This document shows positions 1 to 8,372 of a stretch of DNA of 64,000 bases, piece by piece. This stretch comes from Clostridia bacterium (GTDB lineage Bacteria; Bacillota; Clostridia; Oscillospirales; CAG-272), in NCBI GenBank assembly GCA_017461365.1, contig JAFTYG010000003.1, positions 124,001 to 188,000 on the forward strand. The letters run 5' to 3'. A model generated the notes under the pieces. That model was not told where the DNA came from. It saw nothing but the letters and a program-made list of their open reading frames with translations, and did no database searches. The position numbers and the translations under genes are program-made. How positions within the stretch are numbered: position 1 is the stretch's first letter; each line of letters opens with the position of its first letter.

Positions 1-2
1 CT

Positions 3-194
3 TCACATTTTGGAATAAGCAAAAGCACCGTACATAAAGATATAACACAAAAATTAAAACGGATAAATCAATCGCTTTATCAACAAGCAAAAGAAATTTT
101 AGATATAAATAAACAGGAACGCCATATAAGAGGCGGCGAAGCTACAAAAAACAAATATAAATGTAAAAATATTGACGCAAAAAATTATGATTAA
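3..194 (+). CDS. spoIIID: Sporulation transcription factor SpoIIID (C-terminal part; start lies before the window)
   Basis: Reading from base 3 gives 63 residues up to TAA. They contain the second half of a helix-turn-helix (FGISKSTVHKDI) and the hallmark tail ERHIRGGEATKNKY of SpoIIID. In Bacillus this small DNA-binding protein switches mother-cell transcription between the sigma-E and sigma-K stages. The family is about 80-95 residues, so roughly a quarter is missing to the left. The remaining tail is slightly extended (KCKNIDAKNYD). It is absent from the usual longer-ORF view because its start is outside the window. Identification rests on the two conserved motifs and is firm. Confidence 0.93.
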   Translation, partial: SHFGISKSTVHKDITQKLKRINQSLYQQAKEILDINKQERHIRGGEATKNKYKCKNIDAKNYD

Positions 195-592
195 ACGCAC
201 AGATGTATGATAAAGATAAGCATTCTTATAAAAATCGAAAATAGTATATAAATTTTTCGTACGGCACCGAGATGCCATTTGTCATATGAAAATAGCATGT
301 TTAACTATCTTTACTTACAAAATGTTTATTTTTAAAGGAAGTCAACTCCCCTCAATTATACAAAATTTGCATTTTGTATAATCGTCTCGATACCTCGGTT
401 CACGCGCGGCGTTCTGCTCTGCGTTGCCTGTTTGGACTCTATTTAAGTAACTGACGTACTTTGACGGATTAGCAATCTATATCGCTTTTTTACATAAAAA
501 ATTCTTTTACCTCGTAATTTTACCATATTTTTCGATTTGTGTCAAGGAATAATGCCAATGCTTAATTTTTTATTTTAATTTTCCAAAAACTA
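195..592. other. Non-coding stretch with a hairpin and a GC-richer island
   Basis: No plausible gene is visible between spoIIID and the promoter at 593. Most of it is AT-rich, but about 383-470 is clearly richer in G and C (runs such as cacgcgcggcg). It sits next to a perfect inverted repeat at 356-381. The composition break suggests a dispersed repeat or a decayed element rather than ordinary leader DNA. I found no second copy in this window, so repeat status is only an inference. Confidence 0.45.
356..381. repeat. Perfect 11-bp inverted repeat with 4-base loop
   Basis: Arms ttatacaaaat (356-366) and attttgtataa (371-381) flank the loop ttgc. There is no T-run typical of an intrinsic terminator on either side. 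It could still end spoIIID transcription weakly, or be part of a repeat element together with the GC-richer DNA that follows. Confidence 0.6.
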
Positions 593-621
593 TTGATTAT
601 TTTACGTATATTTGGTATAAT
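593..621 (+). promoter_or_regulatory. Sigma-A-type promoter for the gene at 657
   Basis: TTGATT (593-598), a 17-bp spacer and TATAAT (616-621) lie 36 bases before the ATG, which is also preceded by a GGAGG ribosome binding site. Confidence 0.75.
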
Positions 622-656
622 TATCGTAGATATTATTTTTTGGAGGATTTTTAATT

Positions 657-1091
657 ATGGCACTCAAAATGAGATTTCTCTATTACTCCAGCAAAGCTAA
701 AATCAAAACGATGGCTGAATTGGTAAAGACGGAATTCGAACTCTCTCAAAATCACAATGCGATCGATATTATTCCCCCCGCATATCCTTGTGAAAACGAA
801 AGATTGGTAATTCTTGCTGTTTCCGGTAAGGGTGAGCCTGACGACGTTCTTCGTAGATTCTGCTCTGAGCTCAAGAAAGCAAAGGCTCAGAATGTTGCTT
901 TGCTTATAGACGGTGACGAAAAGATTGCAAGCCGCTTGCTTGAAGTCTTGAAAGAAACAGGTACAAATGTTATTGAAAACGTTCTGTACATAAATGCGCC
1001 TTTCAAGCTCTTCGGAGGCTCTAAGGTCAGCGACGATGAGAAAAAGCAACTTCTTGATTGGGTTCACGACTGTGTAAACAATCTTAAATAA
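657..1091 (+). CDS. Uncharacterised small protein, possibly flavodoxin-fold
   Basis: A 144-residue cytoplasmic protein with its own promoter and terminator, so a single-gene transcript. The pattern of alternating hydrophobic strands (MRFLYYSS, RLVILAVSG, NVALLIDG) and helices resembles a flavodoxin-like alpha/beta sandwich. However, the phosphate-binding loop of true flavodoxins (T/S-x-T-G-x-T) is not present: 'SSKAKIKTM' stands in its place. FMN binding is therefore not supported. I do not recognise a named family. GGAGG ten bases before the ATG supports the start. Function unknown. Confidence 0.7.
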   Translation: MALKMRFLYYSSKAKIKTMAELVKTEFELSQNHNAIDIIPPAYPCENERLVILAVSGKGEPDDVLRRFCSELKKAKAQNVALLIDGDEKIASRLLEVLKETGTNVIENVLYINAPFKLFGGSKVSDDEKKQLLDWVHDCVNNLK

Positions 1092-1103
1092 CTAAAGACA
1101 ATT

Positions 1104-1145
1104 AAAGCCTTTGTGGTATTTTTATTTACCGCAAGGGCTTTTTGT
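1104..1145 (+). terminator. Intrinsic terminator
   Basis: aaagcctttgtggta pairs (with G-U and one mismatch) with taccgcaagggcttt, followed by a short T-run. It closes the 657 gene. Confidence 0.75.
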
Positions 1146-1168
1146 ATTGGCTATATAAAAGTAAATGG

Positions 1169-1197
1169 TTGATTTTTTGACAAAAATATGCTATAAT
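1169..1197 (+). promoter_or_regulatory. Promoter with extended -10 for the broken gene at 1223
   Basis: TTGATT (1169-1174), 17-bp spacer, TATAAT (1192-1197), with TG one base before the -10. The predicted transcription start falls about 20 bases before the ATG at 1223. A second TTGACA-like string inside the spacer is too close to the -10 to be used. Confidence 0.65.
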
Positions 1198-1222
1198 ACA
1201 CTATACCTTTTCTCCAATAAAA

Positions 1223-1728
1223 ATGAGAAAATATCTCGAACAAGATATGCTTGCGGAATCATTGCAAGGTAGAATTAGGTATGGATGTACTACGTATGTT
1301 GGAATGGATGGATGTCGGATTTTTGAGGTTTGTATATTGATGGGATACAAGTGAAACGATTTTCTTGGGAAACAGTAAATACATATTTTATAGATAATGG
1401 CTATACAAAAAATCCGCATCCAAGTGGTATATCTGAATATTGGGCAGAATTTATGCCATTGTTGAAAAAATATTCAATCGATCAACGGACAGAATATACA
1501 GACGAAGAATTTTGTGAAGCTTTGGAAGTGTATCGTAATCAAGATATACAAAAAAGTATAAGTTCCTGCAATCCTTTAGTCAGAATGTTTGCTGTTTTAG
1601 ATAGAAGAATTGGAAAAAGAACACTCGCAAAAATATATGACGCAACAGAAGAGCAACCTGAATGGTTACGTCAATTTTATATATTAAGAACAAATGCAGA
1701 AAATATACTACCCAACGAGCTTATTTAA
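1223..1728 (+). pseudogene. Small conserved protein interrupted by a frameshift (SF0329-like)
   Basis: An ATG at 1223 opens a frame reading MRKYLEQDMLAESLQGRIRY...GCRIFEV and then stops early after ICILMGYK-type residues. The sensible continuation (YIDGIQVKRFSWETVN...) is in another frame from about 1330 and runs to the stop at 1728. Joined near 1320-1333, the pieces make one protein of about 165 residues. It resembles small SF0329-type proteins of unknown function, in which an N-terminal SLKGRI-like stretch precedes such a core. Two extra bases or one missing base explains the break. It has a promoter but no convincing ribosome binding site at the ATG. It could be a true pseudogene or an assembly error. 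Confidence 0.55.
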
Positions 1729-1801
1729 TAAATTCAATATTCGAGTATAGTACAGTCGTTATATTTCTAAATGTTTTTTGTAAAATAATTTCTAAAACAG
1801 A

Positions 1802-1830
1802 TTGTAAATTCGGATAAAATATGGTATAAT
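1802..1830 (+). promoter_or_regulatory. Promoter for apgM and probably the following operon
   Basis: TTGTAA (1802-1807), 17-bp spacer, TATAAT (1825-1830), 42 bases before the apgM ATG. Confidence 0.75.
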
Positions 1831-1872
1831 AAAGGGTGTATATTTTATTTTAGATTTAAAGAGGTCATACAT

Positions 1873-3090
1873 ATGAAATATTTAATACTTATTCCCGATG
1901 GAATGGCAGACGAACCTATAGCAGAGCTTGGCAATATGACACCTATGGAAAAGGCAGATAAGCCCACGATGGATATGCTTGCCGCAAGATCCGTTGTTGG
2001 TACCGTTTCGAACGTACCTGATGGTATGGTTCCCGAAAGCGATACTGCAAATATGGCAATTCTCTCTTTTGATCCTAAGGTATTTTCTAAAGGTCGTTCC
2101 CCACTTGAGGCTGTCAGTATGGGAATTGAAATGCAGCCCGACGAAACGGCATACCGTTGTAACGTTGTTACGCTTACAGAAGACGAAGAAAATTATGAAG
2201 ATAAAATAATTCTTGATCACAGCGCGGATGAGATCACAACGGCAGAGGCTGACGAGCTTATAAAAACCCTTGAAGAAAAGCTTGGAAACGAATACAGAAA
2301 GTTCTATACAGGCGTTAGCTATCGTCATTGTCTTATTTGGAAAAACGGTAACGATAAGTACAACTTTATGCGTCCTCACGATATTCTCGGAAAGCGTATA
2401 GGAGATTATCTTCCTAAGGTTGAGGATGGCGGTGCAGAATTCCTTGAGCTTATGAAAAAAAGTTACGATATTCTTAAGGATCACCCCGTAAATCTCGACC
2501 GTAAGGCAAGAGGTCTAAAACCCGCAAACTCGGCGTGGCTCTGGAGTCCCGGTAAAAAGCCTCAGCTTCCCTCCTTTAAAGAAAAATGGGGACTTGATGC
2601 GGCTGTTATTTCCGCTGTTGACTTGATTAAGGGCATTGGGCTTTGCGCTGAGATGGAGTCTATCGACGTAGAAGGCGCTACAGGAAACGTACATACGAAC
2701 TACGACGGAAAAGCAAATGCCGCTATTGATGCCTTCAAGCGCGGTATAGAGCTCGTTTATATCCACGTAGAAGGTCCTGACGAGTGCGGACATCGCGCGG
2801 AGATAGAAAACAAAGTAAAATCGGTAGAGCTTATCGACAAAAAGATACTTCTTCCTGTTTACAACTATCTTAAGGAATGCGGAGAACCTTTCAAGATAAT
2901 GATACTTCCCGATCATCCCACCCCTATCCGTATAAGAACGCACTCTATGGATCCCGTTCCCTATATGATCTACTCCTCTATGGAAAACGTAGACAGCGGA
3001 ATATCTACGTTCAACGAAAAAACTACTCGTAAAGCAAATAAGTATAATCCTAACGGATACACATTGATGAATGGATTTATTGAAAAATAA
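1873..3090 (+). CDS. apgM: Cofactor-independent phosphoglycerate mutase (ApgM family)
   Basis: 405 residues, the usual length for the archaeal-type 2,3-bisphosphoglycerate-independent mutase. It interconverts 3- and 2-phosphoglycerate in glycolysis and gluconeogenesis in the cytoplasm. The start MKYLILIPDGMAD carries the metal-binding Asp of the alkaline-phosphatase superfamily. 'VPESDTANM' supplies the phosphoserine-type nucleophile region, and 'HVEGPDECGH' and 'ILPDHPTP' are the conserved C-terminal metal ligands. The start is supported by AAAGAGG. It differs from the GpmI type common in Bacillus. The next gene begins 33 bases downstream on the same strand. Confidence 0.93.
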   Translation: MKYLILIPDGMADEPIAELGNMTPMEKADKPTMDMLAARSVVGTVSNVPDGMVPESDTANMAILSFDPKVFSKGRSPLEAVSMGIEMQPDETAYRCNVVTLTEDEENYEDKIILDHSADEITTAEADELIKTLEEKLGNEYRKFYTGVSYRHCLIWKNGNDKYNFMRPHDILGKRIGDYLPKVEDGGAEFLELMKKSYDILKDHPVNLDRKARGLKPANSAWLWSPGKKPQLPSFKEKWGLDAAVISAVDLIKGIGLCAEMESIDVEGATGNVHTNYDGKANAAIDAFKRGIELVYIHVEGPDECGHRAEIENKVKSVELIDKKILLPVYNYLKECGEPFKIMILPDHPTPIRIRTHSMDPVPYMIYSSMENVDSGISTFNEKTTRKANKYNPNGYTLMNGFIEK

Positions 3091-3123
3091 TTGAGATGGC
3101 TTAATATCTCGGAAAGGATAGTA

Positions 3124-3852
3124 ATGTCCGAATTAAACACAAACAACGAAGAAAAAATGGCGACGGATAAGAAAGCTGAAATTGAAGATACTGAGGTTGT
3201 TAAGCCAACCTCCGATCTGACAACCAGCTCGCCTGAAGAAAACAACTCCGATATATCTCAGGACGAGAAAGCAACGATAGAAGAAAAAGAAAAGGCAGAT
3301 GCATCAAAGAAAACCAAACGTTTGCGTGATATTGTGGATTACATTGAAATATTCGTTTTTGCGGTAATGTTTGTTATAGTTCTCTTCTCTTTTTGCTGTC
3401 GTCTATGCACAGTATCGGGGCCTTCAATGAACAACACCTTAATAGACGGCGAAAAGGTAATTATATCCGATCTGTTTTATACTCCCAAGTACGGTGATAT
3501 AATTGTTTTTCATGACACAAATACACTAAATGAACCTGTCGTAAAGAGAGTTATCGCAACCGAAGGTGAAACAGTAAGTATTACTTACACAAGTCAGACC
3601 ATGACAGTAACAGTAACCGACAAGGAAGGAAACTCTTCTGTTCTTGTTGAAGATTATATTGCTTACGACGGTCCTACCTATGCGCCAAACACCTATGAAG
3701 TCCCTGAGGGAATGATTTTCGTCATGGGCGACAATCGAAGCCATTCTATGGATAGCAGACACCCAGACATAGGATTTGTAGATGAAAGATCAATACTCGG
3801 AAGAGTTTTGTTCAGAATAACTCCGATCTCAAAATTCGGATTTGTAGATTAA
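3124..3852 (+). CDS. lepB: Signal peptidase I
   Basis: A 242-residue membrane-anchored serine protease that cleaves signal peptides from exported proteins. A charged cytoplasmic tail (residues 1-68) is followed by one membrane segment at about 72-92. The catalytic Ser lies in GPSMNNTL (about S101) and the catalytic Lys in VVKRVIA (about K141). The GDNRSHSMDSRH box is present. An in-frame TTG at 3091 immediately follows the apgM stop. The ATG at 3124 has GGAAAGGA before it and is the better start. The acidic, Glu/Lys-rich 68-residue tail is longer than in Bacillus SipS. lepB-rbgA-rnhB-yraN is a common Firmicutes order. Confidence 0.92.
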   Translation: MSELNTNNEEKMATDKKAEIEDTEVVKPTSDLTTSSPEENNSDISQDEKATIEEKEKADASKKTKRLRDIVDYIEIFVFAVMFVIVLFSFCCRLCTVSGPSMNNTLIDGEKVIISDLFYTPKYGDIIVFHDTNTLNEPVVKRVIATEGETVSITYTSQTMTVTVTDKEGNSSVLVEDYIAYDGPTYAPNTYEVPEGMIFVMGDNRSHSMDSRHPDIGFVDERSILGRVLFRITPISKFGFVD

Positions 3853-3869
3853 CTTCAAGAGAGGAATTT

Positions 3870-4733
3870 ATGCCTTCACAGATAATACAGTGGTTTCCTG
3901 GGCATATGGCAAAAACACGACGGCTTATAACTGAAAATTTAAAAAACGTCGACGCGGTGATCGAAATTCTTGATGCTCGCATACCGTATAGCTCCAGAAA
4001 TCCTGAAATAGCGCGTCTCTGCGCAGGAAAGCCATCCATAGTTTTACTCAACAAGGCATCACTTGCCGATCCCGAGATAACACAAAAATGGGCACAGCAG
4101 ATAACTAACACCGACACTGTATGCATTGAAACCGACTGTATCAGCGGTAAAGGTCTTTCACAAATAGCTCCTGCCATAAGAAAGCTTTGCGGTGAAAAGG
4201 TCGAGCGCTATGAACAAAAAGGAATGCACGGAAGAGCGATAAAAGCTATGGTGGTCGGTATTCCCAACGTGGGTAAATCATCTTTAATAAATAAACTTTG
4301 CGGAAACAAAAAAGCTAAAGTTGAAAACCGTCCAGGCGTTACGCTTGATAAGCAATGGGTAACGACAGACATCGGTGTTTTGCTATTGGATATGCCGGGT
4401 GTGCTTTGGCCTAAATTCGATGATCCCAAGGTCGGTGAAAATCTTGCCATCACAGGTGCGATAAAGGATGATATTCTCGATATTGAGACCATAGCGACCG
4501 TTCTTTGCGGAAGACTCAGAGATATGTATCCCGAGCTTTTACTCGAACGCTATAAAATAAGTTCTCTCCCCACAAGAGAAGAAGCAGACGACTATGACCT
4601 ATTGACGCTCATAGGTCGCAAGCGCGGTTTTCTTATATCGGGAGGAGAGGTAAATACCGAAAGAACCGCAAATATGCTTATTGATGAATTCAGATCGGCA
4701 AAGATAGGACAAATATCTTTGGATACAATATAG
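3870..4733 (+). CDS. rbgA: Ribosome biogenesis GTPase RbgA (YlqF)
   Basis: 287 residues with a circularly permuted GTPase domain. G4 (NKAS, about 61-64) comes before G1 (GIPNVGKSS, about 130-138), and G3 is DMPG (about 174-177). The N-terminus 'QWFPGHMAKTRR' is the family signature. RbgA drives late maturation of the 50S ribosomal subunit. It sits 17 bases after lepB and 7 bases before rnhB, consistent with one transcript. Confidence 0.95.
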   Translation: MPSQIIQWFPGHMAKTRRLITENLKNVDAVIEILDARIPYSSRNPEIARLCAGKPSIVLLNKASLADPEITQKWAQQITNTDTVCIETDCISGKGLSQIAPAIRKLCGEKVERYEQKGMHGRAIKAMVVGIPNVGKSSLINKLCGNKKAKVENRPGVTLDKQWVTTDIGVLLLDMPGVLWPKFDDPKVGENLAITGAIKDDILDIETIATVLCGRLRDMYPELLLERYKISSLPTREEADDYDLLTLIGRKRGFLISGGEVNTERTANMLIDEFRSAKIGQISLDTI

Positions 4734-4740
4734 GTGCGAT

Positions 4741-5355
4741 ATGGCTGTTTTGGAATACACACTTGAAAGCGAACTGCGAGATGTAGGATATAAAGCAATA
4801 TGCGGAGTTGACGAGGCGGGCAGAGGTCCGCTTTGCGGTCCCGTTGTTGCGGCGGCGGTCATCCTGCCCGACGGTCTTTACATTGAAGGATTGAATGACT
4901 CTAAAAAACTTACAGAAAAAAAGAGAGAAAAGCTCTACGATGAAATATGCGCCTCTGCGGTCGCATACGCTATCGCGGAAAGCTCAGTAGAGGAGATAAA
5001 CGATACTAATATTCTCGAGGCATCACTATTAGCTATGAGGAGAGCTATCGCTTCCCTTCCGCTCCAAGCCGATTTTGCGCTTATAGACGGAAACGTTTCA
5101 AGGGATTTTCAACTTCCCGTAAGGGCGGTTGTACACGGAGACGCAACGTCTCCCTCTATTGCGGCAGCTTCGATCTTAGCAAAGGTCACGCGAGATCGAA
5201 TGTGCGCTGAGCTTGACAAACAGTATCCTATGTACGGTATAGCCAAGCATAAGGGTTATGGCACCAAAATACATATGGATGCTTTGCGTCAGTACGGTCC
5301 GTCTCCCATCCACAGAACTAAATTTATCAGATTTTTATCGGATGAAAAGAAATGA
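4741..5355 (+). CDS. rnhB: Ribonuclease HII
   Basis: 204 residues. It removes RNA from RNA/DNA hybrids and misincorporated ribonucleotides in DNA. 'CGVDEAGRGPLCGPVV' carries catalytic Asp24 and Glu25. A third Asp lies in ALIDGN (about 116), and the fourth is in the KVTRDRM region (about D152). Its stop overlaps the start of the next gene (ATGA), implying translational coupling with yraN. Confidence 0.95.
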   Translation: MAVLEYTLESELRDVGYKAICGVDEAGRGPLCGPVVAAAVILPDGLYIEGLNDSKKLTEKKREKLYDEICASAVAYAIAESSVEEINDTNILEASLLAMRRAIASLPLQADFALIDGNVSRDFQLPVRAVVHGDATSPSIAAASILAKVTRDRMCAELDKQYPMYGIAKHKGYGTKIHMDALRQYGPSPIHRTKFIRFLSDEKK

Positions 5356-5735
5356 CAACAACAGATATAGGACGCTACGGAGAGGATATTGCCGCAAATT
5401 ATCTAAAAAAGAACGGCTATAAAATACTTGAGCGCAACCGCCATCAATCCCACAATGAGATAGACATTATCGCCGTCAACAAAGAATTTATAGTATTTGT
5501 TGAGGTCAAAACACGTTCGGTCGAAAACGATCTGTATTCCGAGTACGGCACTCCCGCTTCTGCAGTTACAAGATCAAAGCAATTTCGGCTTATATCCGCT
5601 GCAAAGAGTTATATGTATGCTACAAAAAAGCACTACGGCAGACAACCGAGAATGGACGTTATCGAGGTCTATTTAAGCAAATATGACGGAAAGCTTTTAA
5701 ATTTAAATCATATAATAGATGCCTTTGGCGAATAA
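5352..5735 (+). CDS. yraN: YraN family (UPF0102) endonuclease-like protein
   Basis: 127 residues. The N-terminal 'GRYGEDIAANYLKKNGY' and the core 'NEIDIIA...FVEVKTR' form the PD-(D/E)xK nuclease-like motif of the family. The cellular role is unproven, although it is usually found next to rnhB, as here, where it overlaps by four bases. Confidence 0.9.
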   Translation: MTTTDIGRYGEDIAANYLKKNGYKILERNRHQSHNEIDIIAVNKEFIVFVEVKTRSVENDLYSEYGTPASAVTRSKQFRLISAAKSYMYATKKHYGRQPRMDVIEVYLSKYDGKLLNLNHIIDAFGE

Positions 5736-5758
5736 ACATAAAAGAAAGGGTAAAATCA

Positions 5759-7237
5759 ATGAAGTATTACAGTACAAGAGATCCTAAGCAGACAAAATTT
5801 GACTCTGCTCAGGTCATTAAACAGGGGTTAGCTACTGACGGAGGACTTTTCGTTCCCGATGAAATTCCCTCCATAACAGAAGAAGAGATAAAAAAATTAT
5901 GCGATATGACGTATCCCGAAAGAGCGGCGTACGTTCTCGCAAAATTTCTGACAGATTATACAGTTGACGAATTACTTGAGGATTGCAAGGCTGCATATGC
6001 AAAGACCTCTTTCCCCGAGGGTGCAGCGCCTCTCAAAAAAGTAACCGATAGCATCTTTTCATTGGAGCTTTGGCACGGTCCTACAGCAGCATTTAAGGAT
6101 ATGGCGCTTCAGATAATGCCGAGATTGCTTTCGAGAGCTCTTGTTAAAACGGGAGAGGACAACACAGCGCTTATCCTTGTAGCTACCTCGGGAGACACGG
6201 GAAAAGCAGCTCTTGAGGGATACAAGGACATTGACCGTATAAAGATCATGGTATTCTACCCTGTTGACGGTGTAAGCAAGGTACAAAAGCTTCAGATGGC
6301 AACGCAAGCGGGCAACAATGTTAACGTATGTGCTATCAGAGGCAATTTTGACGACGCTCAGACGGGCGTAAAGACAATTTTCTCCGATACAACGGCAAAA
6401 GAAAAGCTTCTTGAAAACTCCTACATACTGTCAAGCGCCAATTCAATCAACTGGGGACGTCTTGCGCCTCAGATAGTTTACTATGTATCCGCATACTGCG
6501 ATCTCCTCAACGCAAAGGAAATCGAGTACGGCGAGACAGTCAACGTTTGCGTTCCCACGGGTAACTTTGGTAATATTCTTGCGGCGTTCATCGCGAAGAA
6601 TATGGGCGTACCGCTGAATAAATTTGTTTGCGCGTCAAATGCCAATAATGTTCTTACAGATTTTCTCGAAACAGGTACATATGACCGCAACCGTAAGTTC
6701 CATCTTACTATGTCTCCTTCAATGGATATTCTTATTTCGAGTAACCTTGAACGTCTCCTCTATTTCTCGTCCGATGCCGATACCACCGCCGAATATATGG
6801 CAGAGCTCAGCCATAACGGAAAATACACTGTAAGCGACGCTATCAAGGCTAAGATCTCCGAAAACTTCTGCGGATATTTTGCAGACGAGGAAGAGACATC
6901 CGCGACGATCCGTAAATATTTTAACGAATACGAATACCTTGCAGATACACACACTTCCGTAGCGCTTGCTTGCGCAGAAAAATTCATTACAAAGAACGGC
7001 GACGGCAAAAAAATGATCGTAGCATCTACCGCAAGCCCATACAAGTTTGCCGCAGACGTTTACGGATCGATTGCAGGAAAGAGTGCTTCCGAAGGTACAG
7101 GCGCACTTGACGACCTGTCTGCTCTTACAAATACGGAGATCACGCTTCCTTTAAGAGATCTTGATAAGAAAGAGATCCGCTTTACAAAAGTAATCGATTC
7201 CTCCGAAATGCTTAACGAAGTTTACAACTTTATGTAA
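5759..7237 (+). CDS. thrC: Threonine synthase
   Basis: 492 residues, the long (yeast/Gram-negative-like) class. It converts O-phosphohomoserine to threonine using pyridoxal phosphate. The cofactor Lys is in GPTAAFKDMALQ (about K113), 'ATSGDTGKAAL' is the phosphate loop, and 'VPTGNFGNILAA' is conserved. It is preceded by AAAGGG and followed by a strong hairpin. The matching homoserine dehydrogenase (hom) is 42 kb away in this window, so the threonine genes are not in one operon. Confidence 0.95.
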   Translation: MKYYSTRDPKQTKFDSAQVIKQGLATDGGLFVPDEIPSITEEEIKKLCDMTYPERAAYVLAKFLTDYTVDELLEDCKAAYAKTSFPEGAAPLKKVTDSIFSLELWHGPTAAFKDMALQIMPRLLSRALVKTGEDNTALILVATSGDTGKAALEGYKDIDRIKIMVFYPVDGVSKVQKLQMATQAGNNVNVCAIRGNFDDAQTGVKTIFSDTTAKEKLLENSYILSSANSINWGRLAPQIVYYVSAYCDLLNAKEIEYGETVNVCVPTGNFGNILAAFIAKNMGVPLNKFVCASNANNVLTDFLETGTYDRNRKFHLTMSPSMDILISSNLERLLYFSSDADTTAEYMAELSHNGKYTVSDAIKAKISENFCGYFADEEETSATIRKYFNEYEYLADTHTSVALACAEKFITKNGDGKKMIVASTASPYKFAADVYGSIAGKSASEGTGALDDLSALTNTEITLPLRDLDKKEIRFTKVIDSSEMLNEVYNFM

Positions 7238-7254
7238 TCTATATAGCCGATGTC

Positions 7255-7281
7255 GGGTTGCCGTACGTTGTACGGCAACCC
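7255..7281 (+). terminator. Hairpin terminator after thrC
   Basis: Perfect 12-bp stem gggttgccgtac / gtacggcaaccc with a 3-base loop, then a short cttt run. It also separates thrC from the convergent DUF1540 gene. Confidence 0.7.
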
Positions 7282-7292
7282 TTTCGGATGTG

Positions 7293-7478
7293 TTACTTTC
7301 TTTCCTTAAAGGTAGCACAAACTGTTTCGGTACTGCTTGTAGCATTGCAAGGACCAACAGATATTTGACCTGCTGTACAATAGGTCTCACAATCGTGATA
7401 CATACAGTTTTTAACATCACACTTGATTCCCTTGATGTGCTCCTTGCTACATCCACCCATAGTATTCTCGTTATTCAT
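7293..7478 (-). CDS. DUF1540 domain protein
   Basis: 61 residues. One DUF1540 unit, 'IKCDVKNCMYHD...YCTAGQISVGP...TVCATF', has four conserved Cys (plus one extra in GPC), likely a small metal- or disulfide-stabilised fold. The family is common in spore-forming Clostridia and its role is unknown. The in-frame ATG at 7484 is only two bases from AGGAGG, so the ATG six bases on (7478), with eight-base spacing, is the better start. Confidence 0.85.
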   Translation of the reverse strand: MNNENTMGGCSKEHIKGIKCDVKNCMYHDCETYCTAGQISVGPCNATSSTETVCATFKERK

Positions 7479-7559
7479 TTTCATATCCTCCTTTATTGGA
7501 ATACTTCTATTATTCTCAATAAAGCGCTCTTTAATTCAAAAAATGAAAGGAGGTCTTAT

Positions 7560-8279
7560 ATGTCTTTATATGTGATAGCTGATCTTCATCTTGACATCAA
7601 AAGTAATCAAAAATCAATGGAAGTCTTTGGAAACAGATGGAAAAATTACGTTTCAAAAATTCAAAAAAATTGGACACGCCTTGTCACCGATAATGATACT
7701 GTCGTAATACCTGGAGACATCTCATGGGCACTTACTCTGAACGACTCGTTATATGACCTCAAATGGATAGATGCTTTGCCCGGAAAAAAGATATTCTTAA
7801 AAGGTAATCACGATTTTTGGTGGTCAACCAAGTCAAAAATGCAACGATTTTTTTCAGAAAACGAAATAACCACCATCGATATTATAAGCAATAATGCGTA
7901 TGAATCCGAGGGATTTATCATATGCGGTTCTCGCGGTTGGTTTACCGACCGTTCCATGCAAACGGCGTCGCAAAACGTTGATTATTCCAAAATAATAAAC
8001 CGCGAAGTTATACGCTTAAGGATGTCTCTTGACGATGCGCAAAGACTTCAAAAAGATACAGAAAACGAAATTATTGTTTTTCTGCACTTCCCTCCCGTTT
8101 GGGGAGATTTCAGGTGTGAGGAGATATTACAGCTTTTAAATGAATATAATATAAAACGCTGTTATTTCGGACATATACACAGCAGTTACAGTTTACCGAC
8201 CGAATTTTTTGAGGGAGATATACGCTTAAAACTGATTTCTGCGGATTTTCTTGATTTTATACCGCAATTTATTGGATAA
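7560..8279 (+). CDS. Metallophosphoesterase
   Basis: 239 residues with the full calcineurin-like metal set: DLHLD near the N-terminus, GDISWA, GNHDFWW, HFPPVW and GHIHSSY. A cytoplasmic phosphoesterase of unknown substrate (YkuE/YfcE-like superfamily). The open frame extends upstream to 7290 through the antisense of the DUF1540 gene. The ATG at 7560, preceded by AAAGGAGG, is the real start. Confidence 0.88.
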   Translation: MSLYVIADLHLDIKSNQKSMEVFGNRWKNYVSKIQKNWTRLVTDNDTVVIPGDISWALTLNDSLYDLKWIDALPGKKIFLKGNHDFWWSTKSKMQRFFSENEITTIDIISNNAYESEGFIICGSRGWFTDRSMQTASQNVDYSKIINREVIRLRMSLDDAQRLQKDTENEIIVFLHFPPVWGDFRCEEILQLLNEYNIKRCYFGHIHSSYSLPTEFFEGDIRLKLISADFLDFIPQFIG

Positions 8280-8294
8280 ATTCGAGAAAAACTA

Positions 8295-8323
8295 TTGACA
8301 AAACCGTAAAAAAAAAGTACAAT
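8295..8323 (+). promoter_or_regulatory. Promoter for tig-clpP-clpX
   Basis: Consensus TTGACA (8295-8300), 17-bp spacer, TACAAT (8318-8323), 49 bases before the tig ATG. Confidence 0.85.
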
Positions 8324-8372
8324 ATATGATGTATGTAAAAATTTATATTTATCAAGCGGAGGTTTAAACCAA

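Noticed and set aside
1882..2943. Minus-strand open frames opposite apgM
   Set aside because: Antisense of a conserved enzyme and without start signals.
5736..5758. Search for a T-box or threonine leader before thrC, and for a leader before hom
   Set aside because: The gap before thrC is only 23 bases and the hom leader is about 60 bases; neither can hold a T-box, and no Thr/Ile codon run is visible.
7255..7281. Hairpin as a terminator for the DUF1540 gene
   Set aside because: On the minus strand it is followed by gacatcgg, not a T-run; it fits thrC better.
7290..7559. 90-codon upstream extension of the metallophosphoesterase frame
   Set aside because: It is the antisense of the DUF1540 gene; AAAGGAGG and ATG at 7560 mark the real start.
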